Positions 46,301 to 54,534 of a DNA stretch of 64,000 nt are shown here, piece by piece. Within the stretch, counting starts at the first letter, position 1. Each line of letters starts with the position of its first letter. The notes beneath the pieces are model-generated. The model worked only from the letters and a program-made list of their open reading frames with translations. It was not told the origin of the DNA and ran no database searches. Made by a program: the position numbers and the translations under genes. The stretch is from Pseudomonas uvaldensis (lineage in GTDB: Bacteria; Pseudomonadota; Gammaproteobacteria; Pseudomonadales; Pseudomonadaceae): the NCBI RefSeq assembly GCF_021271205.1, contig NZ_JAIWKS010000012.1:62001-126000 (forward strand). The letters are read 5' to 3'.

Positions 46301-46645
46301 GCCATCGGGCCAGACGATGCGGTGGTGCATGGCCTGTTCCAATGGCGCGCCAGCCACGGCCGCGTGGAACGCCCGGATCGCCTTGGCCCGGTCTTCGGGC
46401 AGCAATAGGTCGAGGTACTCAACGTCCGTTGGCAGCGGCTGGCGCGGATCGAAGCCGAACAGCGCCTGGGTACCCCGGGACCAACTGATCTTCCCGGTCT
46501 CGATATCCCACGACCACGCCCCCAGGTGCGCGCCGTTCAGGGCGGCCAGCAGCTGCGGTGCGCTGTCCCAGCTTTGCTCGGACCGCTTGGGGTCAAGCGC
46601 CTGGATGCGTGGCAAGGGCGGGGTATGGTCGGCAGGGTTGGGCAT
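43367..46645 (-). CDS. Five-PAS GGDEF-EAL protein (c-di-GMP turnover)
   Basis: A 1092-residue cytosolic signalling protein with no membrane helix. Five PAS domains follow one another (about 28-150, 152-275, 278-405, 408-530, 533-655), several ending in the PAC pattern (REITHQRE, LDTTERKL, LDITDQVE, RDITQQQR). A GGDEF domain follows with intact LGGDEFVVLLSG near 740, so diguanylate cyclase activity is possible. The EAL domain has ETLVRW where EAL is usual; downstream QSFVRDATSDPNDAEII and MDDFGTGYSSLTYL are kept, so phosphodiesterase activity is likely. Ligands of the PAS domains are unknown. It converges on ibpA with a shared terminator. Confidence 0.92.
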   Translation of the reverse strand: MPNPADHTPPLPRIQALDPKRSEQSWDSAPQLLAALNGAHLGAWSWDIETGKISWSRGTQALFGFDPRQPLPTDVEYLDLLLPEDRAKAIRAFHAAVAGAPLEQAMHHRIVWPDGSLHWLEINGSVLPDKHGRPRMIGVIREITHQREREQALRSSEKRFATLFHLCPNMVLLTRQEDGLISEANQYFESLFGWPVHDVIGRTTLELGLWVDPSQRARLVEATKAKGELVSMEVEFRASNGQIHNGILSAQKVELEGQPYLLSTFLDTTERKLAEQALKDSQERLDLALDSAQLGTWDWHIPSGMLYGSARAAQLHGLEPKPFHESFDAFFEGVPDNERNNMRNAYRSLREGPAGNYQLTYRVQLPDGSSRYLESRARLYRNEDGSPLRMAGTLLDITDQVEREQSLAASEEKFATLFQVSPDPICVTHHDSGRFLEINSSFTQTFGWVASEVIGRTADEIGLWDASGSSLQRIERVIREQSLSNVAIVVHHKSGYPLTCVISSRQINVGNQPCIVTTLRDITQQQRSEAALKASEEKFAKAFHSSPDAITITERDSGRYLEVNDGFCRLTGYRADEVIGHTVYEVGIWAETKQRTALLAELQLKGRVHHLEMLGRNKRGEMLTVEVSVEPITLNETACLLLTARDVSLLRNAEAQIRHLAYHDPLTNLPNRALLMDRLSQQIALLKRHDLRGALLFLDLDHFKHINDSLGHPVGDTVLKIITARLEASVRQEDTVARLGGDEFVVLLSGLEGTRAEVSEQVQKLADTLRELLSEPMSLDGQRLQVTPSIGMALIPDHGTTPADLLKRADIALYRAKDSGRNTSQMFQATMQKAASERLRMETDLRQALARGEFSVHFQPQVDARDNRIIGAETLVRWHHPELGAQSPNEFIKVLEDSGLILEVGTWILDEACDGFRQLIAKGKVDPRRFSLCVNISPRQFRQSDFVERIETSLAIHGLPCSMLKLEITEGIVIQNLDDTIGKMRRLKKLGVSFAMDDFGTGYSSLTYLKRLPVDTLKIDQSFVRDATSDPNDAEIIRAIVAMARSLNLEMIAEGVETLEQLQFLQGLDCHLYQGYLHSRPLPLEAFERLLP

Positions 46646-46711
46646 TATCTAGCGAGCCTTGGGCAGTTGGGCGTTAAGCACAGGCATTCGGCACCAGAGG
46701 AGTAGCACAAC

Positions 46712-47602
46712 CTATGCCTGGGTCCCTGGCAGATCGATTTGTGCGTCCAGTAGGGCCATGAAAGCCCGAGCAGCGTTCGACAGCGTCCGTTCGGTGTGCA
46801 GGATATAGCCTAGCTGGCGACTGAGCTGTATGCCCGGTAAAGGAATGCGCGCTACCTGATCGTCAAGCATAGTGCGTGGCAGGACGCTCCACGCGAGGCC
46901 GATGGAAACCATCATTTTTATGGTTTCCAGATAATTCGTGCTCATGGCGATGTTTGGCGTCAGGCCCTGGGCCTCGAACAGGCGCTGGACGATGTGATGG
47001 GTAAAGGTATTGCCACCTGGAAATACCGCCGGGTGCAGCGCAATGTCCGCCAGGCTCACGGTGGGGTTCTCCAGTAACGCATGCTCTGGCGCCACCACGA
47101 AGTCCAGAGGGTCGTCCCACACCGGCATGGCGCGCATCAGGGCATGCGGCTCCGGGGCGAGGGTGATGATCGCCAGTTCCGCCCGGCCATGAAGGATTTC
47201 TTCGTAGGCGACTTCCGAATCCAGAAACTGGATATCCAGCGCCACCTGCGGGTAACGACGGGTGAATTCGCGCAGCAGAGGCGGCAGGCGATGCAGGCCG
47301 ATGTGGTGGCTGGTGGCGAGCGTCAGCCGTCCGGTGACTTCGCCGGTCAGGTTGGTCAGGGCACGACGGGTGTCGTCCAACACGTTGAGGATCTGATAGG
47401 CCCGTGGCAGCAGCGCCCGGCCAGCCTCGGTCAGGCCTATCTCGCGGCCCAGCCGGTCGAACAGACGTACGTTGAGCTGCTGTTCCAGGCCGGCGATCCG
47501 CTTGCTGACCGCCGGTTGGGTCAGGTGCAGGCGTTCACCGGCACCCGAGAAACTGCCCGTCTCGGCAATGGCGATGAAGGCGTTGAGGTTCGCAAGGTCC
47601 AT
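46712..47602 (-). CDS. LysR-family regulator divergent from leuC
   Basis: A 296-residue LysR regulator: winged helix at about 1-60 (FIAIAETGSFSGAGERLH, then TQPAVSKRIAGLEQQL) and an effector-binding domain after residue 90. It is divergent from leuC across a 166-base gap, the usual arrangement in Pseudomonas, so it probably controls leuC and/or itself. The gap has repeated GAGTTAT elements (about 47626 and 47653) that might be operators. ATG 47602 is chosen by family alignment, 13 codons after the first possible start. Confidence 0.9.
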   Translation of the reverse strand: MDLANLNAFIAIAETGSFSGAGERLHLTQPAVSKRIAGLEQQLNVRLFDRLGREIGLTEAGRALLPRAYQILNVLDDTRRALTNLTGEVTGRLTLATSHHIGLHRLPPLLREFTRRYPQVALDIQFLDSEVAYEEILHGRAELAIITLAPEPHALMRAMPVWDDPLDFVVAPEHALLENPTVSLADIALHPAVFPGGNTFTHHIVQRLFEAQGLTPNIAMSTNYLETIKMMVSIGLAWSVLPRTMLDDQVARIPLPGIQLSRQLGYILHTERTLSNAARAFMALLDAQIDLPGTQA

Positions 47603-47768
47603 GGCCGTCTCGATGGGATTCCTGTGAGTTATGCAAAGCATGAAAAATATGAATTTGAGTTATTTAATGTAGCCTCTTACCATCAGCCTCACAAGCCAAA
47701 GGGTTATTGATTCAATAAAAGCCCAGGCATAGAACCAAATAGAAACAAGCTGATGAGGAAACCGTCCA

Positions 47769-49187
47769 ATGGCCGGCAAAACGCTCTACGACAAGCTCTG
47801 GGACTCGCATTTGGTCAAACAGCGCGACGATGGCTCGGCGCTGATCTATATCGATCGTCACATCATCCACGAAGTGACCTCGCCGCAGGCCTTTGAAGGC
47901 CTGCGCCTGGCCGGGCGCAAGCCATGGCGCATCGACGCCAACATCGCGACCCCGGACCACAACGTCCCGACCACGCCGGAGCGCAAGGGCGGCATCGAAG
48001 CCATCGTCGATCAGGTCTCGCGTCTCCAGGTTCAGACCCTCGATGACAACTGTGACGAATACGGCATTGTCGAATTCAAGATGAACGACGTGCGCCAGGG
48101 CATCGTCCACGTTATCGGCCCGGAGCAGGGCGCGACCTTGCCCGGCATGACCGTGGTGTGTGGCGACTCCCACACCTCCACCCACGGCGCATTCGGTGCG
48201 CTGGCCCATGGCATCGGCACTTCCGAAGTCGAGCACGTGCTCGCCACCCAGTGCCTGGTGGCCAAGAAAATGAAGAACATGCTGGTGCGCGTCGAGGGCA
48301 AGCTGCCATTCGGCGTGACTGCCAAGGACATCGTCCTGGCCGTGATCGGCAAAATCGGTACCGCCGGCGGTAACGGCCATGCCATCGAGTTCGCCGGCAG
48401 CGCGATTCGTGACCTGTCCGTCGAAGGCCGCATGACCATCTGCAACATGTCCATCGAGGCCGGCGCCCGCGTCGGGCTGGTGGCGGCCGATGAAAAGACC
48501 ATCGAATACGTCAAAGGTCGCCCGTTCGCCCCGAAAGGCGCCGAATGGGACAAGGCGGTCGAAGCCTGGAAAGACCTGGTGTCCGATCCCGACGCAACCT
48601 TCGATACCGTGGTCGAGCTCGACGCCGCGCAGATCAAACCGCAAGTCAGCTGGGGCACGTCTCCGGAGATGGTGTTGGCGGTGGATCAGAACGTCCCGGA
48701 TCCGGCCAAGGAAATGGACCTGGTCAAGCGCGACTCTATTGTCCGCGCCCTGAAATACATGGGCTTGAGCGCCAACCAGGCGATCACCGACATTCAACTG
48801 GACCGCGTATTCATCGGCTCCTGCACCAACTCGCGGATCGAAGACCTGCGCGCTGCGGCGGTGATTGCCAAGGGGCGCAAGGTGGCCTCGACCATCAAGC
48901 AGGCCATCGTGGTGCCGGGCTCAGGGCTGGTGAAAGCCCAGGCGGAAGCGGAAGGGCTGGACAAGATCTTCCTCGAAGCCGGTTTCGAATGGCGCGAGCC
49001 AGGCTGCTCGATGTGCCTGGCGATGAACCCGGATCGCCTGGAGTCGGGCGAGCATTGTGCGTCCACCTCCAACCGTAACTTCGAGGGGCGTCAAGGCGCC
49101 GGTGGCCGTACGCACCTGGTCAGCCCGGCCATGGCCGCGGCTGCCGCTGTCAACGGCCGTTTCGTCGACGTTCGTGAATTGATCTGA
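47769..49187 (+). CDS. leuC: 3-isopropylmalate dehydratase large subunit
   Basis: A 472-residue aconitase-family subunit that isomerises 2- to 3-isopropylmalate with LeuD in leucine synthesis. The 4Fe-4S ligands are in GSCTNSRIEDLRAAA near residue 350 and in EPGCSMCLAMNPD near 415. VVCGDSHTSTHGAFGALA near 125 is another aconitase signature. LeuD begins 12 bases after its stop. No leader peptide rich in Leu codons precedes it. Confidence 0.97.
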   Translation: MAGKTLYDKLWDSHLVKQRDDGSALIYIDRHIIHEVTSPQAFEGLRLAGRKPWRIDANIATPDHNVPTTPERKGGIEAIVDQVSRLQVQTLDDNCDEYGIVEFKMNDVRQGIVHVIGPEQGATLPGMTVVCGDSHTSTHGAFGALAHGIGTSEVEHVLATQCLVAKKMKNMLVRVEGKLPFGVTAKDIVLAVIGKIGTAGGNGHAIEFAGSAIRDLSVEGRMTICNMSIEAGARVGLVAADEKTIEYVKGRPFAPKGAEWDKAVEAWKDLVSDPDATFDTVVELDAAQIKPQVSWGTSPEMVLAVDQNVPDPAKEMDLVKRDSIVRALKYMGLSANQAITDIQLDRVFIGSCTNSRIEDLRAAAVIAKGRKVASTIKQAIVVPGSGLVKAQAEAEGLDKIFLEAGFEWREPGCSMCLAMNPDRLESGEHCASTSNRNFEGRQGAGGRTHLVSPAMAAAAAVNGRFVDVRELI

Positions 49188-49199
49188 AGGAGCGCAGCA

Positions 49200-49843
49200 T
49201 GAAAGCTTTTACCCAGCACACTGGTCTTGTCGCGCCTCTGGATCGTGCCAACGTCGACACCGACCAGATCATTCCCAAGCAATTCTTGAAATCCATCAAG
49301 CGCACCGGTTTCGGTCCGAACCTGTTCGACGAGTGGCGCTACCTGGACGTGGGCCAGCCGTACCAGGACAACTCCAAGCGCCCGCTGAACAAGGACTTCG
49401 TTCTCAACGCCGAGCGCTACCAGGGCGCCAGCGTGTTGCTCGCCCGCGAGAACTTCGGTTGCGGCTCGAGCCGCGAACACGCGCCGTGGGCGCTGGAAGA
49501 GTACGGTTTCCGCAGCATCATCGCGCCGAGCTATGCCGATATCTTCTTCAACAACAGCTTCAAGAACGGCTTGCTGCCGATCATTCTGAGCGATGCGCAA
49601 GTGGACGAGTTGTTCCAGCAGGTCGAGGCCAATCCGGGCTATCAACTGCAGATCGATCTTCAGGCCCAGACCGTGACCCGCCCCGACGGCAAGGTGTTGA
49701 GTTTCGAGATCGATGCGTTCCGCAAGCACTGCCTGCTCAATGGGTTGGACGATATCGGCCTGACCCTGCAGGACAGCGACGCGATTGCGGCGTTTGAGGC
49801 CAAGCATCGGGCGAGCCAGCCTTGGTTGTTTCGTGATGCTTGA
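49200..49843 (+). CDS. leuD: 3-isopropylmalate dehydratase small subunit
   Basis: A 214-residue swivel-domain subunit, partner of LeuC. Signatures are DTDQIIPKQFLKSI near residue 20 and NFGCGSSREHAPWAL near 84, then YADIFFNNSFKNG. Its start has AAGGAG (from about 49187) upstream and follows leuC at once. A REP pair separates it from the methyltransferase gene. Confidence 0.97.
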
Positions 49844-49866
49844 TTTTGCGTAAGGCGTAATGATGC

Positions 49867-49942
49867 CATCGCGAGCAGGCTCGCTCCCACATTGGGTTTG
49901 CGGCGTTCACAAGAACCCTGTGGGAGCGAGCCTGCTCGCGAT
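49867..49942. repeat. REP pair, outward, GCGAGCCTGCTCGCGAT type
   Basis: ATCGCGAGCAGGCTCGCTCCCAC and its complement. The spacer (ATTGGGTTTGCGGCGTTCACAA) is closely similar to that of the pair at 37185. It lies inside the leuD-leuB gene run. Confidence 0.9.
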
Positions 49943-49980
49943 GAGGCCAGCCCAGACAACACAACCCTTAAGGACATCCC

Positions 49981-50745
49981 ATGACCACCACCGCCCACAG
50001 TCAGGTTGTACAAAAGCAATTCGGTGAGCAGGCCTCGGCCTACCTGAGCAGCGCCGTGCACGCTCAGGGCGCCGAGTTCGCGTTGCTACAGGCGGAGCTT
50101 GCCGGTCATGCCGGCGCCCGTGTGCTGGACCTGGGTTGCGGCGCCGGTCATGTGAGTTTCCATGTGGCGCCATTGGCCGCTGAAGTGGTGGCCTACGACC
50201 TGTCCCAGCAAATGCTGGACGTTGTGGCCGCGGCGGCAGCGGATCGGGGCCTGGGCAATATCGGCACGGTGCGCGGCGCCGCCGAACACCTGCCGTTCGC
50301 CGAGGGCGAGTTCGATTTCGTGTTCAGCCGTTATTCGGCGCATCATTGGAGCGATCTGGGCCTGGCCCTGCGGGAAGTGCGTCGGGTGCTCAAGCCGGGT
50401 GGGGTGGCGGCATTCATCGATATCCTTTCGCCGGGTGCGCCATTGCTGGACACCTACCTGCAAAGTGTCGAAGTGCTGCGCGACACCAGTCATGTGCGCG
50501 ACTATTCGGCTGGCGAATGGCTGCGCCAGGTCAGCGAGGCGGGGTTGCATACCCGTAGCACATCGCGCCAGCGCCTGCGTCTGGAGTACCGCTCCTGGGT
50601 CGAGCGCATGCGCACGCCCGAAGTGATGCGCGCCGCGATCCTCGAGCTGCAACGCTCGATGGGCGATGAAGTGCGTGAATATTTTGAGATTGAGGCCGAT
50701 GGTTCGTTCAGTACAGATGTACTGGTGCTGTGGGCCGAGCGATAG
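49981..50745 (+). CDS. Class I SAM-dependent methyltransferase (UbiE/Methyltransf_11 type)
   Basis: A 254-residue methyltransferase. Motif I is VLDLGCGAGHVSF near residue 43, motif II-like VAYDLSQQMLD follows, and LPFAEGEFDFVFSRYSAHHW and LKPGGVAAFIDI are the later motifs. Its substrate is unknown. It is placed between leuD and leuB in pseudomonads and is probably cotranscribed, without evidence that it acts in leucine synthesis. Confidence 0.88.
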   Translation: MTTTAHSQVVQKQFGEQASAYLSSAVHAQGAEFALLQAELAGHAGARVLDLGCGAGHVSFHVAPLAAEVVAYDLSQQMLDVVAAAAADRGLGNIGTVRGAAEHLPFAEGEFDFVFSRYSAHHWSDLGLALREVRRVLKPGGVAAFIDILSPGAPLLDTYLQSVEVLRDTSHVRDYSAGEWLRQVSEAGLHTRSTSRQRLRLEYRSWVERMRTPEVMRAAILELQRSMGDEVREYFEIEADGSFSTDVLVLWAER

Positions 50746-50809
50746 ACTTTTCCCGGCCAGTCCCAGGTTGCAAAGCCTGGGGCGCGTCGACAGAGCAAAT
50801 GAGGAATAC

Positions 50810-51892
<1,083 letters not shown>

Positions 51893-51898
51893 TCTCTC

Positions 51899-51930
51899 GG
51901 GCCCACTGCCTGGACGGTGGCCCACTTTTG
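51899..51930 (+). terminator. Possible terminator/attenuator between leuB and asd
   Basis: GGGCCCAC and GTGGCCC pair with one bulge, followed by ACTTTTG. The hairpin ends 17 bases before asd. Confidence 0.45.
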
Positions 51931-51946
51931 TAAAGGTGTAGTTGCG

Positions 51947-53059
51947 ATGAAACGTGTAGGTCTGATCGGTTGGCGCGGCATGGTCGGTTCCGTGCTCATG
52001 CAGCGAATGCTGGAAGAGCAGGATTTCGATCTCATCGAGCCGGTGTTTTTCACCACTTCCAATGTTGGTGGCCAGGGCCCTTCCGTGGGCAAGGACACCG
52101 GTGCGCTCAAGGATGCCTACAGCATTGAAGAGCTCAAGACCCTTGACGTGATCCTGACGTGCCAGGGTGGCGACTACACCAGCGAAGTCTTCCCCAAGCT
52201 GCGCGAAGCCGGCTGGCAGGGTTACTGGATCGACGCTGCTTCGAGCCTGCGCATGAAGGACGACGCGGTGATCATCCTCGACCCGGTGAACCGCAAGGTC
52301 ATCGACCAGCAGCTGGACGCGGGCACGAAGAACTACATCGGCGGCAACTGCACCGTCAGCCTGATGCTGATGGGCCTGGGCGGCCTGTTCGAAGCCGGCC
52401 TGGTGGAATGGATGAGCGCCATGACCTACCAGGCGGCCTCCGGTGCCGGCGCGCAGAACATGCGTGAACTGATCAAGCAAATGGGCGCGACCCACGCAGC
52501 CGTCGCCGATGACCTGGCCAACCCGGCCAGCGCCATCCTGGACATCGACCGCAAGGTGGCCGAGGCAATGCGCAGCGATGCGTACCCGACCGAAAACTTC
52601 GGCGTGCCGCTGGCCGGCAGCCTGATTCCGTGGATCGACAAGGAACTGCCAAACGGCCAGAGCCGTGAAGAGTGGAAGGCTCAGGCTGAAACCAACAAGA
52701 TCCTGGGACGCTTCAAGAGCCCGATCCCGGTGGATGGCATCTGCGTGCGCATTGGCGCCATGCGCTGCCACAGTCAGGCGCTGACCATCAAGTTGAACAA
52801 GGACGTGCCGATCGCCGACATCGAAGGGCTGATCAGCCAGCACAACCCATGGGTGAAACTGGTGCCGAACAACCGTGAAACCAGTATGCAGGAGCTGAGC
52901 CCGACCAAGGTCACCGGCACCCTGAACGTGCCGGTGGGCCGTTTGCGCAAACTGAACATGGGTTCGCAATTCGTCGGTGCTTTCACCGTCGGCGACCAAC
53001 TGCTGTGGGGCGCGGCCGAACCGCTACGCCGCATGCTGCGGATCCTGCTCGAGCGTTGA
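51947..53059 (+). CDS. asd: Aspartate-semialdehyde dehydrogenase
   Basis: A 370-residue enzyme of lysine, threonine and methionine synthesis, reducing aspartyl phosphate to the semialdehyde. Signatures are the NADP site GWRGMVGSVLMQRM near residue 8, the catalytic Cys in GGNCTVSLMLM near 135, and SGAGAQNMRELIKQM. The C-terminal RRMLRILLER is typical of the gammaproteobacterial form. A terminator-like hairpin follows, then a REP pair and an Asd-like paralogue. Confidence 0.97.
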   Translation: MKRVGLIGWRGMVGSVLMQRMLEEQDFDLIEPVFFTTSNVGGQGPSVGKDTGALKDAYSIEELKTLDVILTCQGGDYTSEVFPKLREAGWQGYWIDAASSLRMKDDAVIILDPVNRKVIDQQLDAGTKNYIGGNCTVSLMLMGLGGLFEAGLVEWMSAMTYQAASGAGAQNMRELIKQMGATHAAVADDLANPASAILDIDRKVAEAMRSDAYPTENFGVPLAGSLIPWIDKELPNGQSREEWKAQAETNKILGRFKSPIPVDGICVRIGAMRCHSQALTIKLNKDVPIADIEGLISQHNPWVKLVPNNRETSMQELSPTKVTGTLNVPVGRLRKLNMGSQFVGAFTVGDQLLWGAAEPLRRMLRILLER

Positions 53060-53080
53060 TCGGTTTGCTGCAGTGAAAGA

Positions 53081-53112
53081 GCCCGTGCCTTGCGAGAGGT
53101 GCGGGTTTTTTT
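53081..53112 (+). terminator. Terminator after asd
   Basis: GCCCGTGCCT-TGCGAG-AGGTGCGGG with tandem G-T pairs, then seven T. Confidence 0.82.
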
Positions 53113-53136
53113 ATGGATATTGTGTTGGCTCTAATG

Positions 53137-53222
53137 GCCTCATCGCGGGCAAGCCTTGCTCCCACAGGTCTTGGGGCCATTGGATATCCCCTGTGGGAGC
53201 AAGGCTTGCCCGCGATGAGGTC
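53137..53222. repeat. REP pair, GCAAGGCTTGCCCGCGATG type
   Basis: CATCGCGGGCAAGCCTTGCTCCCAC and its complement flank a short spacer, between asd and the asd-like gene. This is the fourth subtype in the window. Confidence 0.88.
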
Positions 53223-53312
53223 GCCACAGTCACCGGAAATCCCAGCCCCATTTGCCTGCATACCTGCCACCCGGTAAAGTGCCGCTCCCCCCGTTTTGCC
53301 TGAGGTAGTCCC

Positions 53313-54323
53313 ATGAGCCAGTCCTTCGATATTGCCGTGATCGGCGCCACCGGTACTGTCGGCGAAACCGTTGTCCAGATTCTCGAAGAACGCGACTTTC
53401 CCGTCGCCAACCTGCACCTGCTGGCCAGCAGTGAGTCGGCGGGCAGTTCGGTGGCGTTTCGAGGTAAAAACGTGCGGGTGCGGGAAGTCGATGAGTTCGA
53501 TTTCAGCAAAGTCCAACTGGCGTTTTTCGCCGCCGGACCGGCAGTGACCCTGAGCTTCGCTCCCCGTGCCACCGCCGCCGGTTGCGCCTTGATCGATTTG
53601 TCGGGCGCTTTGCCACCGGAGCAGGCGCCGCAGATCGTGCCTGAAGCCAACGCCCACGTGCTGGCGGGGCTGGGCAAGCCCTTTCAGGTGAGCAGCCCCA
53701 GCGCATCGGCCACGACGCTGGCGGTCGCGTTGGCGCCGTTGCGGGACTGCCTGGATCTGCAGCGTATCAGCCTGACCGCCAATCTCGCCGTTTCCGCCCA
53801 GGGGCGTGTCGCGGTCAGCGAGTTGGCGCGCCAGACGGCCGAGCTGCTCAATGCCCGCCCGCTGGAGCCGAAGTTTTTCGACCGGCAGATGGCGTTCAAT
53901 CTGCTGGCCCAGGTGGGGACGCCGGACGAGCAGGGCCATACACCGCTGGAAAAACGTCTTATGCGCGAGTTGCGGCAGGTGCTGGATCAAGCTTTATTAA
54001 AGATTTCCGTTACTTGCATTCAAGCCCCGGTGTTTTTCGGCGATAGCTTTAGCGTGACCGTGCAGTCTGCAACGCCCGTCGATCTGGCGAAAGTCAGTGC
54101 CGTCCTGGAAGCCGCGCCCGGCATCGAGCTGGTGGAGGCGGGTGATTATCCGACGCCCGTGGGCGACGCAGTGGGGCAGGACGTGGTTTATGTGGGACGC
54201 GTACGCGCCGGTATCGATGATCCGATGGAGCTCAATTTGTGGCTGACCACGGATAACGTGCGCAAGGGCGCGGCCCTCAACGCGGTGCAGGTGGCGGAGT
54301 TGTTGATAAAAGACCTGCTGTAA
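53313..54323 (+). CDS. Asd-like (USG-1 type) protein without the catalytic cysteine
   Basis: A 336-residue relative of aspartate-semialdehyde dehydrogenase. The NADP site is kept (VIGATGTVGETVV). Where active enzymes have NxxCS, this has SPSASATTL, with Ala131 at the Cys position, so normal Asd activity is not expected. The same paralogue follows asd in P. aeruginosa and is related to the USG-1 protein. It may bind NADP or act as a partner; function unknown. Confidence 0.85.
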   Translation: MSQSFDIAVIGATGTVGETVVQILEERDFPVANLHLLASSESAGSSVAFRGKNVRVREVDEFDFSKVQLAFFAAGPAVTLSFAPRATAAGCALIDLSGALPPEQAPQIVPEANAHVLAGLGKPFQVSSPSASATTLAVALAPLRDCLDLQRISLTANLAVSAQGRVAVSELARQTAELLNARPLEPKFFDRQMAFNLLAQVGTPDEQGHTPLEKRLMRELRQVLDQALLKISVTCIQAPVFFGDSFSVTVQSATPVDLAKVSAVLEAAPGIELVEAGDYPTPVGDAVGQDVVYVGRVRAGIDDPMELNLWLTTDNVRKGAALNAVQVAELLIKDLL

Positions 54324-54395
54324 AAGATACTTGGCAACAATTTGTCGAATGATTCTAGCTGGGCGCTATGCTTGGCGAGAGTAATGAAGGCGAAC

Positions 54396-54422
54396 CATGC
54401 TCCCGGAGTATTTCCGGGCATG
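54396..54422 (+). promoter_or_regulatory. Hairpin in the fimV leader
   Basis: CATGCTCCCGGAGTATTTCCGGGCATG pairs end to end as a strong stem with one bulge, shown here as CATGC-CCGGA and TCCGGGCATG arms. It lies 112 bases before fimV and has no T-run. Confidence 0.45.
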
Positions 54423-54534
54423 TGTGAAACGATCGCGCGCACCGTTGTTTACTGGGGGCAGTGCGCAATGCCTCGCGGCGGCGACAACACTATCTTCTCG
54501 CTGGCCGAGGAATGTTCAAACAAAGGAAGAGGCT

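Noticed and set aside
47603..47768. Leucine leader peptide and attenuator upstream of leuC
   Set aside because: No short frame with clustered Leu codons and no terminator stem is present in the gap.
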